From contig NZ_JACEIB010000026.1 of NCBI RefSeq assembly GCF_013778325.1, positions 1-64,000 on the forward strand: a stretch of 64,000 nucleotides of DNA, written 5' to 3'. Below are positions 35,288 through 44,188 of this stretch, piece after piece (positions within the stretch are counted from its first letter, which is position 1; each line of letters opens with the position of its first letter). Source of the stretch: Sphingomonas chungangi. Its GTDB lineage: Bacteria > Pseudomonadota > Alphaproteobacteria > Sphingomonadales > Sphingomonadaceae. A model generated the notes under the pieces. It ran no database searches and was not told the DNA's origin. It worked only from the letters and a program-made list of their open reading frames with translations. The translations under genes were made by a program, and so were the position numbers.

Positions 35288-36517
35288 ATGAAGATCGGTT
35301 TCCTGTTCAATCACGACCAGACGCATCAGATCGCGCATTCCCTGCCGATCGCGATGGAGTTGGCCCGGCGGGTGCCATCCCAGCAGATCGTGATCGCAAC
35401 CACCAATCGGCGGCTGACCGACGAGGTGCGTCGTCAATTGACGGCTGCCGGTTCCGATATCCCGGTGATCCAGCTCGGGCTGCGCAAGCCCTTCACCCGT
35501 TTCGCCGCGCGTCATCTGGATGCGGTCCTGCCGATCGCGAAGATCGGTATCTATCGCGACAATCTCGATTTCTTCGGCTCGCTCGACGCGCTGGTGGTAG
35601 CGGAGAAGACGTCGCTACTGCTTAAATCCCGCTACGGGCTGGAAGGGCTCAAGCTGATCCATACCCGGCATGGAGCGGGCGATCGGGCGATCGGCTTCAA
35701 CAAGGCGAGCGCCGGCTTCGATCATGTGCTGGTGTCCGGCCCGAAGATACGCGAACGCCTGATCCGCGAGGCCGGCGTGGCGCCGGACCGGCTCTCGACC
35801 GTCGGTTATCCCAAATTCGATCTGATGCCCGCCGCGCCGCCGCGTCTGCCTTTCCAGGCCAACGGCAAGCCGACCGTGCTCTACAACCCGCACGTCTCGC
35901 CGCATCTGTCGTCATGGTACGTGCATGGTCGCGCCGTGCTGGAGCATTTCCTCCGCGATGACCGCTACAATCTGATCTTCGCGCCGCATGTGATGCTGTT
36001 TCACCGGCGCTTCGTACTCACCATCGACAAGTTGCGGCTCGATCGCCCCGGGCTGATCGACCAGCGCGTGCTCAACGCGCCGAACATCCATGTCGATCTC
36101 GGCAGCCGCGCCTGCACAGACATGACCTACACCGCCGCCGCCGACATCTATCTCGGCGACGTCAGCAGTCAGGTGTACGAATTCCTCCATCGCCCGCGCC
36201 CCTGCCTGTTTCTGAACAGCCATGGCGTTGAATGGCAGGGTGATGCCAATTACGCGCATTGGCAGACTGGCCCGGTCATCGATGATCCAGAAGACCTGGG
36301 CGACGCTCTCAATCGCGCTGTGGCCGAGCACGGTCGCTATCTGCCGGTCCAGCGCGAATTGTTTGGTCGCAGCTTCGACCTGACGAGCGAGCCTTCGGCC
36401 TCGCGCGCGGCGCGCGCCGTGTTGGCGGCAATCGACAGGCCGACTGTCCATCCCGTGATGCCGCTTCGTCCCGCGCCCGTGCGTCCGGTCGAGCAGCCGA
36501 GCGTCGTCGCGGCCTGA
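35288..36517 (+). CDS. CDP-glycerol glycerophosphotransferase-like protein
   Basis: A 409-aa cytosolic protein with a two-Rossmann-domain GT-B look. It starts MKIGFLFNHDQTHQIAHSLP; the C-terminal half has NPHVSPHLSSWY, FAPHVMLFHRR and DMTYTAAADIYLGDVSSQVYEFL, the donor-binding block of the CDP-glycerol:glycerophosphate transferase family (PF04464-type). It could build a phosphoglycerol-like polymer or transfer another sugar-phosphate. The ATG at 35288 fits best with GGTGG upstream; an earlier in-frame start exists at 35249. It is followed by the GINT1-like gene 40 nt downstream. Confidence 0.78.
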   Translation: MKIGFLFNHDQTHQIAHSLPIAMELARRVPSQQIVIATTNRRLTDEVRRQLTAAGSDIPVIQLGLRKPFTRFAARHLDAVLPIAKIGIYRDNLDFFGSLDALVVAEKTSLLLKSRYGLEGLKLIHTRHGAGDRAIGFNKASAGFDHVLVSGPKIRERLIREAGVAPDRLSTVGYPKFDLMPAAPPRLPFQANGKPTVLYNPHVSPHLSSWYVHGRAVLEHFLRDDRYNLIFAPHVMLFHRRFVLTIDKLRLDRPGLIDQRVLNAPNIHVDLGSRACTDMTYTAAADIYLGDVSSQVYEFLHRPRPCLFLNSHGVEWQGDANYAHWQTGPVIDDPEDLGDALNRAVAEHGRYLPVQRELFGRSFDLTSEPSASRAARAVLAAIDRPTVHPVMPLRPAPVRPVEQPSVVAA

Positions 36518-36557
36518 GCCTCTTGCCCGCCGCGCGCCGGCGTGAGACGGACGCACC

Positions 36558-37451
36558 ATGCCGCTCGCAAAGGACATCTGGCGCCCGCTGATCGTCGAGG
36601 CGCCGATCGAAACTGTCCTGAGAGCCGGTAGCATCGAGGGTTTCGCGCATCGATGGTTGCCGAAGGAGGATTTCCTCTGCTTCCTCGCCGATCCGTTCGG
36701 CATCGAACGGAACGGGATGCGTTATGTCTTCGTGGAGCGATACGATTATCGCTCGCGCCGTGGCACGATCGAGTGCCTCGCCTTTGCGAGCGATGGATCG
36801 TTGAGCGACAGGCGGCAGGTGCTGGAGGAGCCCTGGCACTTGTCCTATCCGTTCGTCTTCGAAACCGCCGGTGAGACCTATATGCTGCCCGAGGCCCACC
36901 GATCCGGCGGCCTCACGCTCTACCGGGCCGTGGAATTTCCATGGCGGTGGGAGCGGACAGCCGTGATCGCACTGGATCATGTGGCGATCGATGCCACGCC
37001 CGTCTTCCACGAAGGTCTGTGGTGGCTCTTCTATTCCACCGCCGACCACGGCGCGGCAGGAAAGACGGGAGCGCTCTTCCTAGCCTGGGCGGATCGGATC
37101 GAAGGTCCGTGGACCCCTCATACCGGCAATCCGGTTAGGCGCGGCGAGGATGCCAGCCGGCCAGGCGGCACGCCGGCGGTGATGGACGGCAAGCTGGTGC
37201 TGCCGATGCAGGACTGCCGTCGGACCTATGGCGCCGCGATCCGTCCGTTGTCCATCCATCGCCTCGCCCCGGATGTGTTCGAGGCGGAGGCAGGCGCCGC
37301 CATCACCGCGCCGCACGGTTTCGCGCCCTTCGATGCCGGGCTGCACACCCTGTCGGCCATTGGATCGGCGACGTTGGTGGACGTGAAGCGCAAGCTGCTT
37401 ACTCCGCGCAGCTTGGTCGTGTTGACGAAGCGCGAGCTGGCGAAGCGCTAG
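36558..37451 (+). CDS. Protein like the N-terminal domain of glucosamine inositolphosphorylceramide transferase
   Basis: A 297-aa soluble protein. Family-like motifs are FLADPFG (about residues 41-47), VFVERYDYRSRRGTIECLAF, EEPWHLSYPFVFETAGETYMLPEA, DATPVFHEGLWWLFY, GPWTPHTGNPV and MQDCRRTYGAAI. These match the five-bladed-propeller-like domain annotated as GINT1 N-terminal (related to GH43 folds), common in bacterial glycan clusters. No GT64 domain is attached, unlike the plant enzyme. Its stop codon forms a CTAG with the convergent GT4 gene. Confidence 0.72.
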   Translation: MPLAKDIWRPLIVEAPIETVLRAGSIEGFAHRWLPKEDFLCFLADPFGIERNGMRYVFVERYDYRSRRGTIECLAFASDGSLSDRRQVLEEPWHLSYPFVFETAGETYMLPEAHRSGGLTLYRAVEFPWRWERTAVIALDHVAIDATPVFHEGLWWLFYSTADHGAAGKTGALFLAWADRIEGPWTPHTGNPVRRGEDASRPGGTPAVMDGKLVLPMQDCRRTYGAAIRPLSIHRLAPDVFEAEAGAAITAPHGFAPFDAGLHTLSAIGSATLVDVKRKLLTPRSLVVLTKRELAKR

Positions 37452-38515
37452 AACCAGCGCATCCGATCGAGAATGGCGAAGCCGGCTTCGCGAAAGCGAT
37501 CGGGCGAGAAGCGATCGAGCACATCCGCACGCGCCTGCCGTCCCATTGTCTCCAACCGGGATGGCTCGCGGAGCAGCGCGGCCAGCGCGGCGGCAAGTGC
37601 ATCCGGATCGCCGGGCGGCACGGTCAGGCCGCTGCGGCGATCGGCGATCGAATAGGGCAATTGACCGACCGCGCTGGCCACGACGGGCAGACCGGCCTGC
37701 ATCGCTTCGTGTGCAGCGACGCATAGTCCCTCGGAGCGGGACGGTTGCACGTAGAGATGGAGACCGGCGAGAAAGGTGTGCGGATCGTCGGAATAGCCGG
37801 CCAGATCAACGGCGACGCCAGCGCTTCGCGCGCGCTGATCCAGCGCCGCCCGCTCGCTCCCTTCGCCGGCTATCACGACTGTCGGTCGAGGCGTGTCGGT
37901 CGGAAGCCTTGCCAGCGCGTCGATCAGCACATCGAAGCCCTTCACCGGATGCAGGCGGCCGAGACTGCCGATCCGCACCGTCTCGCCGGGCCGCCAGGGC
38001 CGCGCTGTCGGGGCCGAGGCGTCGGCGCGGAAGATCGGCCATTGCATGAGCCGCGCCGCCGGGACCTTCAGGCGTTCTGCGGTCAGCCGGGTCACCGCGT
38101 CGGAATCCCCGATCCACAGGCGGGAGAGCGGCTGGAGCAGGCGCAACAGCCTGCGATTGGCGGGCTTGAGGTAGGCGGCGTGTTGCCAGCTTACAACGGG
38201 AAGGCGACGGCGCAGCCCGACGAGTTGACCCAGCAGCGTGGCGCGGGTGAGCGACGTCCAGATATGCGTCGGCCGGTCTTGCGTGATCCGGCTATCCAGC
38301 CAGCCGAGCGCGGCGAAATGATCCGTCTCGGCGCCCTCACGCACGATCACCTCCAGCCCGGATGCTTCCATCGGCGCGATGGCGCGGCCATCGCGGCGGG
38401 TGAGCGCGTAGATGCGGACCTCGGCACCGCCTTCGCGCAGGACCTTGGTGATCGACGGCACCGGCAGCGCCGCGCCGCCGCCCTCCACGGAGTTGATTAT
38501 GTAGGCGATACGCAT
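37448..38515 (-). CDS. Glycosyltransferase family 4
   Basis: A 355-aa GT-B glycosyltransferase. N-terminal acceptor domain starts MRIAYIINSVEGGGAALPVP; the donor half has IGSLGRLHPVKGFDVLIDA, VVIAGEGSE and PSRSEGLCVAAHEAMQAGLPVVASAVGQLP with the conserved E-x7-E. The start overlaps the stop of the upstream GT4 gene (TGATG), giving translational coupling. It likely adds a sugar to the surface glycan; donor and linkage are unknown. Confidence 0.92.
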   Translation of the reverse strand: MRIAYIINSVEGGGAALPVPSITKVLREGGAEVRIYALTRRDGRAIAPMEASGLEVIVREGAETDHFAALGWLDSRITQDRPTHIWTSLTRATLLGQLVGLRRRLPVVSWQHAAYLKPANRRLLRLLQPLSRLWIGDSDAVTRLTAERLKVPAARLMQWPIFRADASAPTARPWRPGETVRIGSLGRLHPVKGFDVLIDALARLPTDTPRPTVVIAGEGSERAALDQRARSAGVAVDLAGYSDDPHTFLAGLHLYVQPSRSEGLCVAAHEAMQAGLPVVASAVGQLPYSIADRRSGLTVPPGDPDALAAALAALLREPSRLETMGRQARADVLDRFSPDRFREAGFAILDRMRWF

Positions 38516-39621
38516 CAGGCGCCCCGCCGTTCGAAATGAATATTGTCGAAGCATGCAAGATAAGCTTGGGCCCCTGCACCGATCCGGTAAGCCTCTACCG
38601 CTGCCGCAAGGCGATTGGGATCGGGGGCAGGGCTATCGAGCGATTTGCGCAGCGCATCGACCAGCGCATCGACATCCTCGACCGGTATGACGATTCCCCG
38701 CTCCGGATCGCCGAGCACATCGTCGATCGCCGGGGTGGAGGCCGTGGCGATTACCGGGCGCCCAGCGCCGAGCGCCTCGACAATCACCGCGCCATAGCCC
38801 TCGAACCGTGACGCCATGACAAAAAGGCGCGCCTCGTCGAGCAGGGGGCGGATGTCCGGAACGAAGCCGGTCAATATCACGCGACTGCCGAGATCCAGGG
38901 CAGCGACCTGACGGGCGAGCGCGGCTTCCTCCGGCCCGCTGCCAACGATCACCAGTCTCGCTTCCGGATCTTCCAGCCGCGCGAAGGCGTCGATCAGCAG
39001 GTCGAAGCCCTTCTGCTGGATCAGGCGGCCGGCGGCGAGGATCGTCCTGCCTTTCGCCGGGCCGATCGGCTGACGATCGTCCAGCGCGGGAAGGGGAATG
39101 ATCGTGGTCATGGGGCGCCCCATCATGGCATCGGCCTGCGCCTTGTGCAGCGTGCCCATCGCGACCAGTGCATCGGCATCACGAAGCAGGTACCGCATCC
39201 GCCGCCGGAAGCCGATCTGCCGCAGCCACCCTCGCTGGGCCATCCTGAGCGGCGAGCTGATCTGCACCACGAGCGCCGGCTTGTCGGGAATCCGGGCGAG
39301 GGCGGGGACTATCTCCCAATGAAAATTGCCTGGCACGAAGATGCCGTCGACCGGGTGCTGCGTAAAATGCGCCGCTGCCGCTTCCCCAAGCCTCTCCCGA
39401 GAATGTTTGCCGCGCGCAATGGGCGGATCGGCGGGAACGACGCAGGCGCCGGGTGGCGCGAGATCGCGCAAGGGACCCCTGTCATCACCCACGAAGAGCG
39501 TCACCGCGATGCCTCGCTCGATCCATGCGCGCGCGAGCCTCAGGGCGATCCGTTCGGTGCCGCCGAGCGGAAAGTCATGCAGCACGATGCCGATCGAGCG
39601 TGTGGTTCTGGATGGAGTCAC
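38515..39621 (-). CDS. Glycosyltransferase family 4
   Basis: A 368-aa GT-B enzyme. SIGIVLHDFPLGGTERIALRLA marks the N-terminal domain; ILAAGRLIQQKGFDLLIDAFA, LVIVGSGPEE and MASRFEGYGAVIVEALGAGRPVIATAST mark the donor domain with the E-x7-E motif. The open frame runs on to 40008, but sequence upstream of 39621 does not look like protein, so a GTG at 39621 is taken as start; it has a weak ribosome site. It is paired with the next GT4 gene. Confidence 0.88.
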   Translation of the reverse strand: MTPSRTTRSIGIVLHDFPLGGTERIALRLARAWIERGIAVTLFVGDDRGPLRDLAPPGACVVPADPPIARGKHSRERLGEAAAAHFTQHPVDGIFVPGNFHWEIVPALARIPDKPALVVQISSPLRMAQRGWLRQIGFRRRMRYLLRDADALVAMGTLHKAQADAMMGRPMTTIIPLPALDDRQPIGPAKGRTILAAGRLIQQKGFDLLIDAFARLEDPEARLVIVGSGPEEAALARQVAALDLGSRVILTGFVPDIRPLLDEARLFVMASRFEGYGAVIVEALGAGRPVIATASTPAIDDVLGDPERGIVIPVEDVDALVDALRKSLDSPAPDPNRLAAAVEAYRIGAGAQAYLACFDNIHFERRGA

Positions 39622-39675
39622 GCCGGCGCGGTTAGCAGCACGGGAACGGGCGGGCAAAGCGTGCGTCGTGACAAG

Positions 39676-39930
39676 ATGACCGATCCCATCGCCTTGCTGC
39701 AATATTATGGCGCCGCAGCCGGTGCCCTCGCCGCGCTCGTAGTGTCGCTCGATATCGGGCGAAAAGGGACGGGGATCGGCTTCGTCATCTTCGTCACCTC
39801 GTCGATCGCACTGATCGGCTGGGGTTTCATGGGCCCCGAGGCGAAGGGCATCGGCACGCAGAACATCGTGCTGCTCGCGATCAATTTGATCGGCGTCTAT
39901 CGCTATCTGATCCGTAAGGCGCCGGCCTGA
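39676..39930 (+). CDS. Small three-helix membrane protein
   Basis: An 84-aa hydrophobic protein: MTDPIALLQYYGAAAGALAA, then helices at about residues 10-26, 32-50 and 61-80. It resembles small sphingomonad membrane proteins of unknown role. It starts divergently 54 nt from the GT4 gene and its last 28 nt overlap the end of the convergent LysR gene. Function not recognised. Confidence 0.68.
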   Translation: MTDPIALLQYYGAAAGALAALVVSLDIGRKGTGIGFVIFVTSSIALIGWGFMGPEAKGIGTQNIVLLAINLIGVYRYLIRKAPA

Positions 39931-40823
39931 TCGACCGCATCCGCCTCCACCAGCGATGCGAAGGCGAGCGCCTGCGGGCTCGATCGATCGCCGCGATGGA
40001 GCATCCACATCGTGCTCAGCGCGAAATTCCCGCTGACCGGGCGGTAATGGAGCGTATCCACCTCCAGCCGGCGGAGCGGCCCGGCCAACACACTGATGCC
40101 CACCCCGGCTGCCACCAGTCCCAGCAGTGTGCTCATCTCGTTGGTCTCGATCGCCAGTTGCAGAGTCAGTCCGACACTGCCGAACAGCGAATGGATGTCG
40201 GCCATGAAGCCGTCGCGATCGTAGGGATAATGGACGATGGGTTCCCCGGCGAGGGCGGCGGCATCGATCGGCCCGTCAGTGTCCGCCAATCGATGGCCGC
40301 GCGGCATCGCCACGACCATGCGATCGGTGAGTACGCATGTCGCGATCACGCCTCCGGGCATCGGCGGCATGGTCCGACGCCGGACGAATCCGATGTCGAG
40401 CGCGCCGCTCGCCATCGCTTCGCGCTGCGCTTCCATCGGTTGCTCGGTGAAGACCAGATGGACGTCGGGATGACGCGCCCGGAAGCCCATGATCGCTTCG
40501 GACACTTGCGGCACGTAGAGCGTGGATGGCGAGATGCCTATTGCAAGCTCGCCGATCTCGCCAGCCGCCGCGCGACGGGTGATGTTCACGGCATGATCGG
40601 CACGTTCCAGGGTCGCGCGCGCCTCGTCCAGAAACATCCGCCCGGCCGGCGTCATCCGCACCTTGCGGCTGGAGCGTTCGAAAAGCTGCACGCCCAGTTC
40701 CTGTTCCAGGATTCGTATCTGCTGGCTGAGCGGCGGCTGCGAGATGCCCAGCGCCTCCGCAGCGCGGCCGAAATGGAGCTCAGAGGCGACTTTCACGAAA
40801 TAGCGCAGGTGGCGGAGCTCCAT
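39903..40823 (-). CDS. LysR family transcriptional regulator
   Basis: A 306-aa regulator. The winged helix-turn-helix reads MELRHLRYFVKVASELHFG, RAAEALGISQPPLSQQI, LEQELGVQLFERSSRKV; the rest is a LysR effector-binding domain. The start at 40823 gives the classic family beginning; an upstream in-frame ATG at 40862 would add 13 residues. It is divergent from the RND efflux operon with a 182-nt gap, so it probably controls that operon in response to a small molecule. Confidence 0.93.
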   Translation of the reverse strand: MELRHLRYFVKVASELHFGRAAEALGISQPPLSQQIRILEQELGVQLFERSSRKVRMTPAGRMFLDEARATLERADHAVNITRRAAAGEIGELAIGISPSTLYVPQVSEAIMGFRARHPDVHLVFTEQPMEAQREAMASGALDIGFVRRRTMPPMPGGVIATCVLTDRMVVAMPRGHRLADTDGPIDAAALAGEPIVHYPYDRDGFMADIHSLFGSVGLTLQLAIETNEMSTLLGLVAAGVGISVLAGPLRRLEVDTLHYRPVSGNFALSTMWMLHRGDRSSPQALAFASLVEADAVDQAGALRIR

Positions 40824-41005
40824 GATCGATAGCTTATACGTCTTGATCCGTTGCAAATCCATACTGGACTAGCGATGACAGCGGGGGCAATGGGCGTGGC
40901 GTCCGGACCTTGCGCCCCCGCTATCCCCCCTCGGCGGTGCGGGCGTAGGGTTCGGCACCTGTCTTTCGGTGGCCGTCCGGTCGCCTCCCGGAGTAGCGAA
41001 GCACG
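40824..41005. promoter_or_regulatory. Divergent regulator/efflux intergenic region
   Basis: This 182-nt gap holds the promoters of the LysR gene and the RND operon. The AT-rich part (40824-40875) is closest to the regulator start and is the likely place of the operator. I could not fix a T-N11-A box with confidence. Confidence 0.4.
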
Positions 41006-44000
41006 ATGAACGGGATCGTCCGGATCGCCCTTGCCAGACCGTTGACCTTCATCGTGATGGCGATCCTTATCGCCATCGTCGGTGTCCTGCAGGCGGCCCG
41101 TACCCCGGTCGACATCTTTCCGAACATCGGCGTGCCGGTGATCGCGACCGCCTGGCAATATACCGGTCTCTCGCCGGACGACATGTCGGGCCGCATCATC
41201 ACGCCGTTCGAGCGCGTGCTGACCACAACCGTCAACGATATCGAGCATATCGAGAGCAACTCGATGAACGGCATCGGCGTGGTGAAGATCTTCTTCCAGC
41301 CTGGCGCCAACATCCAGACCGCGACCGCGCAGGTGACGTCGATCTCGCAAACGGTGCTGAAACAGATGCCGCCGGGCATCACGCCGCCGCTGATCCTGAA
41401 CTACAATGCGTCCACGGTGCCGATCCTGCAGCTCGCCATTTCGGGGCAGGGGCTGTCCGAAAAGACGCTGTTCGATCTCGGCCAGAACCAGATCCGCCCG
41501 CCGCTGGTGACGATCCCCGGCGCCGCAATGCCTTATCCTTCGGGCGGCAAGCAGCGTCAGGTGCAGATCGATCTCGATCCGCAGGCGCTGCAGTCCAAGG
41601 GCCTGTCCGCGCAGGATGTCGGCAACGCGATCGCCGCGCAGCAGCAGATCAACCCGGTCGGCTTCGCCAAGATCGGCGAGTTCCAGTACAATATCGCGCT
41701 CAACAACTCGCCGGACTCGATCGACGCCTTCAACGACCTGCCGGTGAAGACGGTCAACGGCGCGACCATCTACATGCGCGACGTCGCGCATGTCCGCGAC
41801 GGTTTCGCGCCGCAGCAGAACGTGGTGCACGTCGATGGCACGCGCTCCGTCCTGCTCACCGTGCTGAAGAACGGCGCGACCTCGACGCTATCGATCGTGC
41901 AGGGCGTGAAAGACAAGATCCCCGGCATCACTGCGACGCTGCCGCCGCAGCTCAAGGTTCTGCCGATTGGCGACCAATCGATCTTCGTGCGCGCCGCGAT
42001 CTCCGGCGTGATCAAGGAAGGCGCGATCGCCGCCGCGCTCACCTCGATCATGATCCTGCTGTTCCTGGGATCGTGGCGATCGACCGTGATCATCGCGATC
42101 TCGATCCCGCTCGCCATCCTCTTTGCCATCATCTTCCTGGGCGTGACCGGGAACACGCTGAACACCATGACGCTGGGCGGTCTCAGCCTCGCTGTCGGCA
42201 TCCTCGTCGACGACGCGACGGTGACGATCGAGAGCATCACTTACCATCTCGAGCAGAGGAAGGGCGTCGTCCAGGCGATCCTCGACGGCGCGGCGCAGAT
42301 CGTGACGCCGGCCTTCGTCTCTTTGCTCTGCATCTGCGTCGTGTTCGTGCCGATGTTCTTCCTGCCGGGCGTGGCGGGCTTCCTGTTCGTGCCGCTGGCG
42401 CTTGCCGTGGTGTTCGCGATGATCGGGTCGTTCATCCTGTCCCGCACGCTGGTTCCGACGATGGCGATGTACCTGCTGAAGAAGCACGACCAGCACGAGG
42501 AGGGGCATGTGAAGCCCCGCAGCAGCAACCCGCTGGTCAATTTCCAGCGCGGCTTCGAGGCGCGGTTCGAGCGGGTCCGCGCCGGCTATGGCGGCCTGCT
42601 CGAGAAAGCGCTCGGCGCGCGCAAGCCGTTCGCGATCGGTTTCCTCGCCGTGGTCGCGCTGTCCTTCCTGTTGGTGCCCTTCCTCGGCCGCAACTTCTTT
42701 CCAACCATAGATGCCGGTCAGATTACGCTCCACGTCCGCGCGCCGGTCGGCTCGCGCATCGAGGACACGTCGGCCGAGTTCACGCGCATCACCGGCAAGA
42801 TCAAGCAGATCATCCCGCCGGACGAACTGGTCACGGTGGTCGACAATATCGGCCTGCCAGTTTCGGGCATCAACACGACCTACAACAATTCCGGTACGGT
42901 CGGCCCGCAGGACGGCGACATCCTGATCACGCTCTCCAAGGATCACCGCCCGACCGCCGACTACATCAAGGCGATGCGCGAGCAGCTGCCGCGCGCGTTC
43001 CCGGGATCGACCTTCGCCTTCCTTCCGGCCGACATCACCAGCCAGATTCTGAACTTCGGCGCACCGGCCCCGATCGACATCCAGATCACCGGCAAGAATA
43101 CCGACGCCAACATGGCTTATGCGCAGCAGATCCTGAAGCGCCTGAAGGGTATTCCAGGCGCGGCGGACGGGCGCATCCAGCAATCGTCGACCTATCCGAC
43201 CCTGAAGGTGATCGCCGATCGCTCGCGTATCGGACAGTACGGCCTGACCGAGAAAGACGTCACGACATCGGTCGCCAGCGCGCTCGCCGGTACATCGCAG
43301 ACCGCGCCGGTCTATTTCGTGAACCCCGAGAATGGCGTGCAGTACAGCGTGGTCGCGCAGGCGCCGGAATATCGTATCCGCTCGCTCAACGAACTGACCA
43401 ACATTCCGGTGACGGGCGCGGCCGGCACCGCCTCGCAGATCCTGGGCGGTGTCGCCAACATCCAGCGCGGCACGAGCAGCACCGTCATCACCCACTACAA
43501 TATCCAGCCGGCGATCGACATCTACGCGACTCCCGCCGGGCGCGACCTCGGCGCCGTCGCAGGCGACATCAACAAGGTGCTGAAGGACGTGAAGGCGCCC
43601 AAGGGCGTGACCGTCACGTTGAAGGGCCAATATGCCACGATGAACACGGCCTTCAACGGGCTGTTCTTCGGCCTGCTCGGTGCCATCGTGCTGATCTACC
43701 TGCTGATCGTGGTGAACTTCCAGAGCTGGCTCGATCCGTTCGTGATCATCACCGCGCTGCCGGGCGCCATCGCCGGCATCATCTGGATGCTGTTCGTCAC
43801 CGGCACGCAGCTCTCGGTGCCGGCCCTCATCGGCGCGATCATGTGCATGGGCGTGGCGACCGCCAACTCGATCCTGGTCGTCAGCTTCGCCCGCGAGAAG
43901 CTGGAAGAGCTGGGAGACTCGACCAAGGCGGCGCTGGAGGCCGGCATGACCCGCTTCCGCCCCGTCATGATGACCGCGCTCGCCATGATCATCGGCATGC

Positions 44001-44188
44001 TGCCGATGGCGCTCGGTCTGGGTGAGGGCGGCGAGCAGAACGCCCCGCTCGGCCGTGCCGTGATCGGCGGGCTTCTGGTAGCCACTTTCGCAACTTTGAT
44101 GTTCGTGCCCGTCGTGTTCAGCGTCGCTCACCGCAAGGGCCGAGTAGACCATGACGTTGCCGACCGCCTGGAGGAAGCCCATGCATGA
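41006..44188 (+). CDS. RND efflux transporter permease
   Basis: A 1060-aa inner-membrane proton-driven efflux pump of the AcrB/MdtB type. It has the RND start (IVRIALARPLTFIVMAILI), two large periplasmic loops, the helix-4 motif GLSLAVGILVDDATVTIE with the proton-relay Asp pair, and a second half with ALPGAIAGIIWM, IMCMGVATANSILVVSFARE and RPVMMTALAMIIGMLPMALG. Length is normal for the family. It is followed by its adaptor and outer-membrane factor genes, so it should form a tripartite pump. It overlaps the adaptor gene by 8 nt. Confidence 0.95.
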   Translation: MNGIVRIALARPLTFIVMAILIAIVGVLQAARTPVDIFPNIGVPVIATAWQYTGLSPDDMSGRIITPFERVLTTTVNDIEHIESNSMNGIGVVKIFFQPGANIQTATAQVTSISQTVLKQMPPGITPPLILNYNASTVPILQLAISGQGLSEKTLFDLGQNQIRPPLVTIPGAAMPYPSGGKQRQVQIDLDPQALQSKGLSAQDVGNAIAAQQQINPVGFAKIGEFQYNIALNNSPDSIDAFNDLPVKTVNGATIYMRDVAHVRDGFAPQQNVVHVDGTRSVLLTVLKNGATSTLSIVQGVKDKIPGITATLPPQLKVLPIGDQSIFVRAAISGVIKEGAIAAALTSIMILLFLGSWRSTVIIAISIPLAILFAIIFLGVTGNTLNTMTLGGLSLAVGILVDDATVTIESITYHLEQRKGVVQAILDGAAQIVTPAFVSLLCICVVFVPMFFLPGVAGFLFVPLALAVVFAMIGSFILSRTLVPTMAMYLLKKHDQHEEGHVKPRSSNPLVNFQRGFEARFERVRAGYGGLLEKALGARKPFAIGFLAVVALSFLLVPFLGRNFFPTIDAGQITLHVRAPVGSRIEDTSAEFTRITGKIKQIIPPDELVTVVDNIGLPVSGINTTYNNSGTVGPQDGDILITLSKDHRPTADYIKAMREQLPRAFPGSTFAFLPADITSQILNFGAPAPIDIQITGKNTDANMAYAQQILKRLKGIPGAADGRIQQSSTYPTLKVIADRSRIGQYGLTEKDVTTSVASALAGTSQTAPVYFVNPENGVQYSVVAQAPEYRIRSLNELTNIPVTGAAGTASQILGGVANIQRGTSSTVITHYNIQPAIDIYATPAGRDLGAVAGDINKVLKDVKAPKGVTVTLKGQYATMNTAFNGLFFGLLGAIVLIYLLIVVNFQSWLDPFVIITALPGAIAGIIWMLFVTGTQLSVPALIGAIMCMGVATANSILVVSFAREKLEELGDSTKAALEAGMTRFRPVMMTALAMIIGMLPMALGLGEGGEQNAPLGRAVIGGLLVATFATLMFVPVVFSVAHRKGRVDHDVADRLEEAHA

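Noticed and set aside
39622-40008. N-terminal extension of the first GT4 gene
   Set aside because: The added residues overlap a small membrane protein gene on the other strand and do not resemble a glycosyltransferase.
40969-44025. A 1018-codon plus-strand frame overlapping the RND permease
   Set aside because: It is a frame-shifted copy of the permease coding region; only the frame starting at 41006 carries RND motifs.
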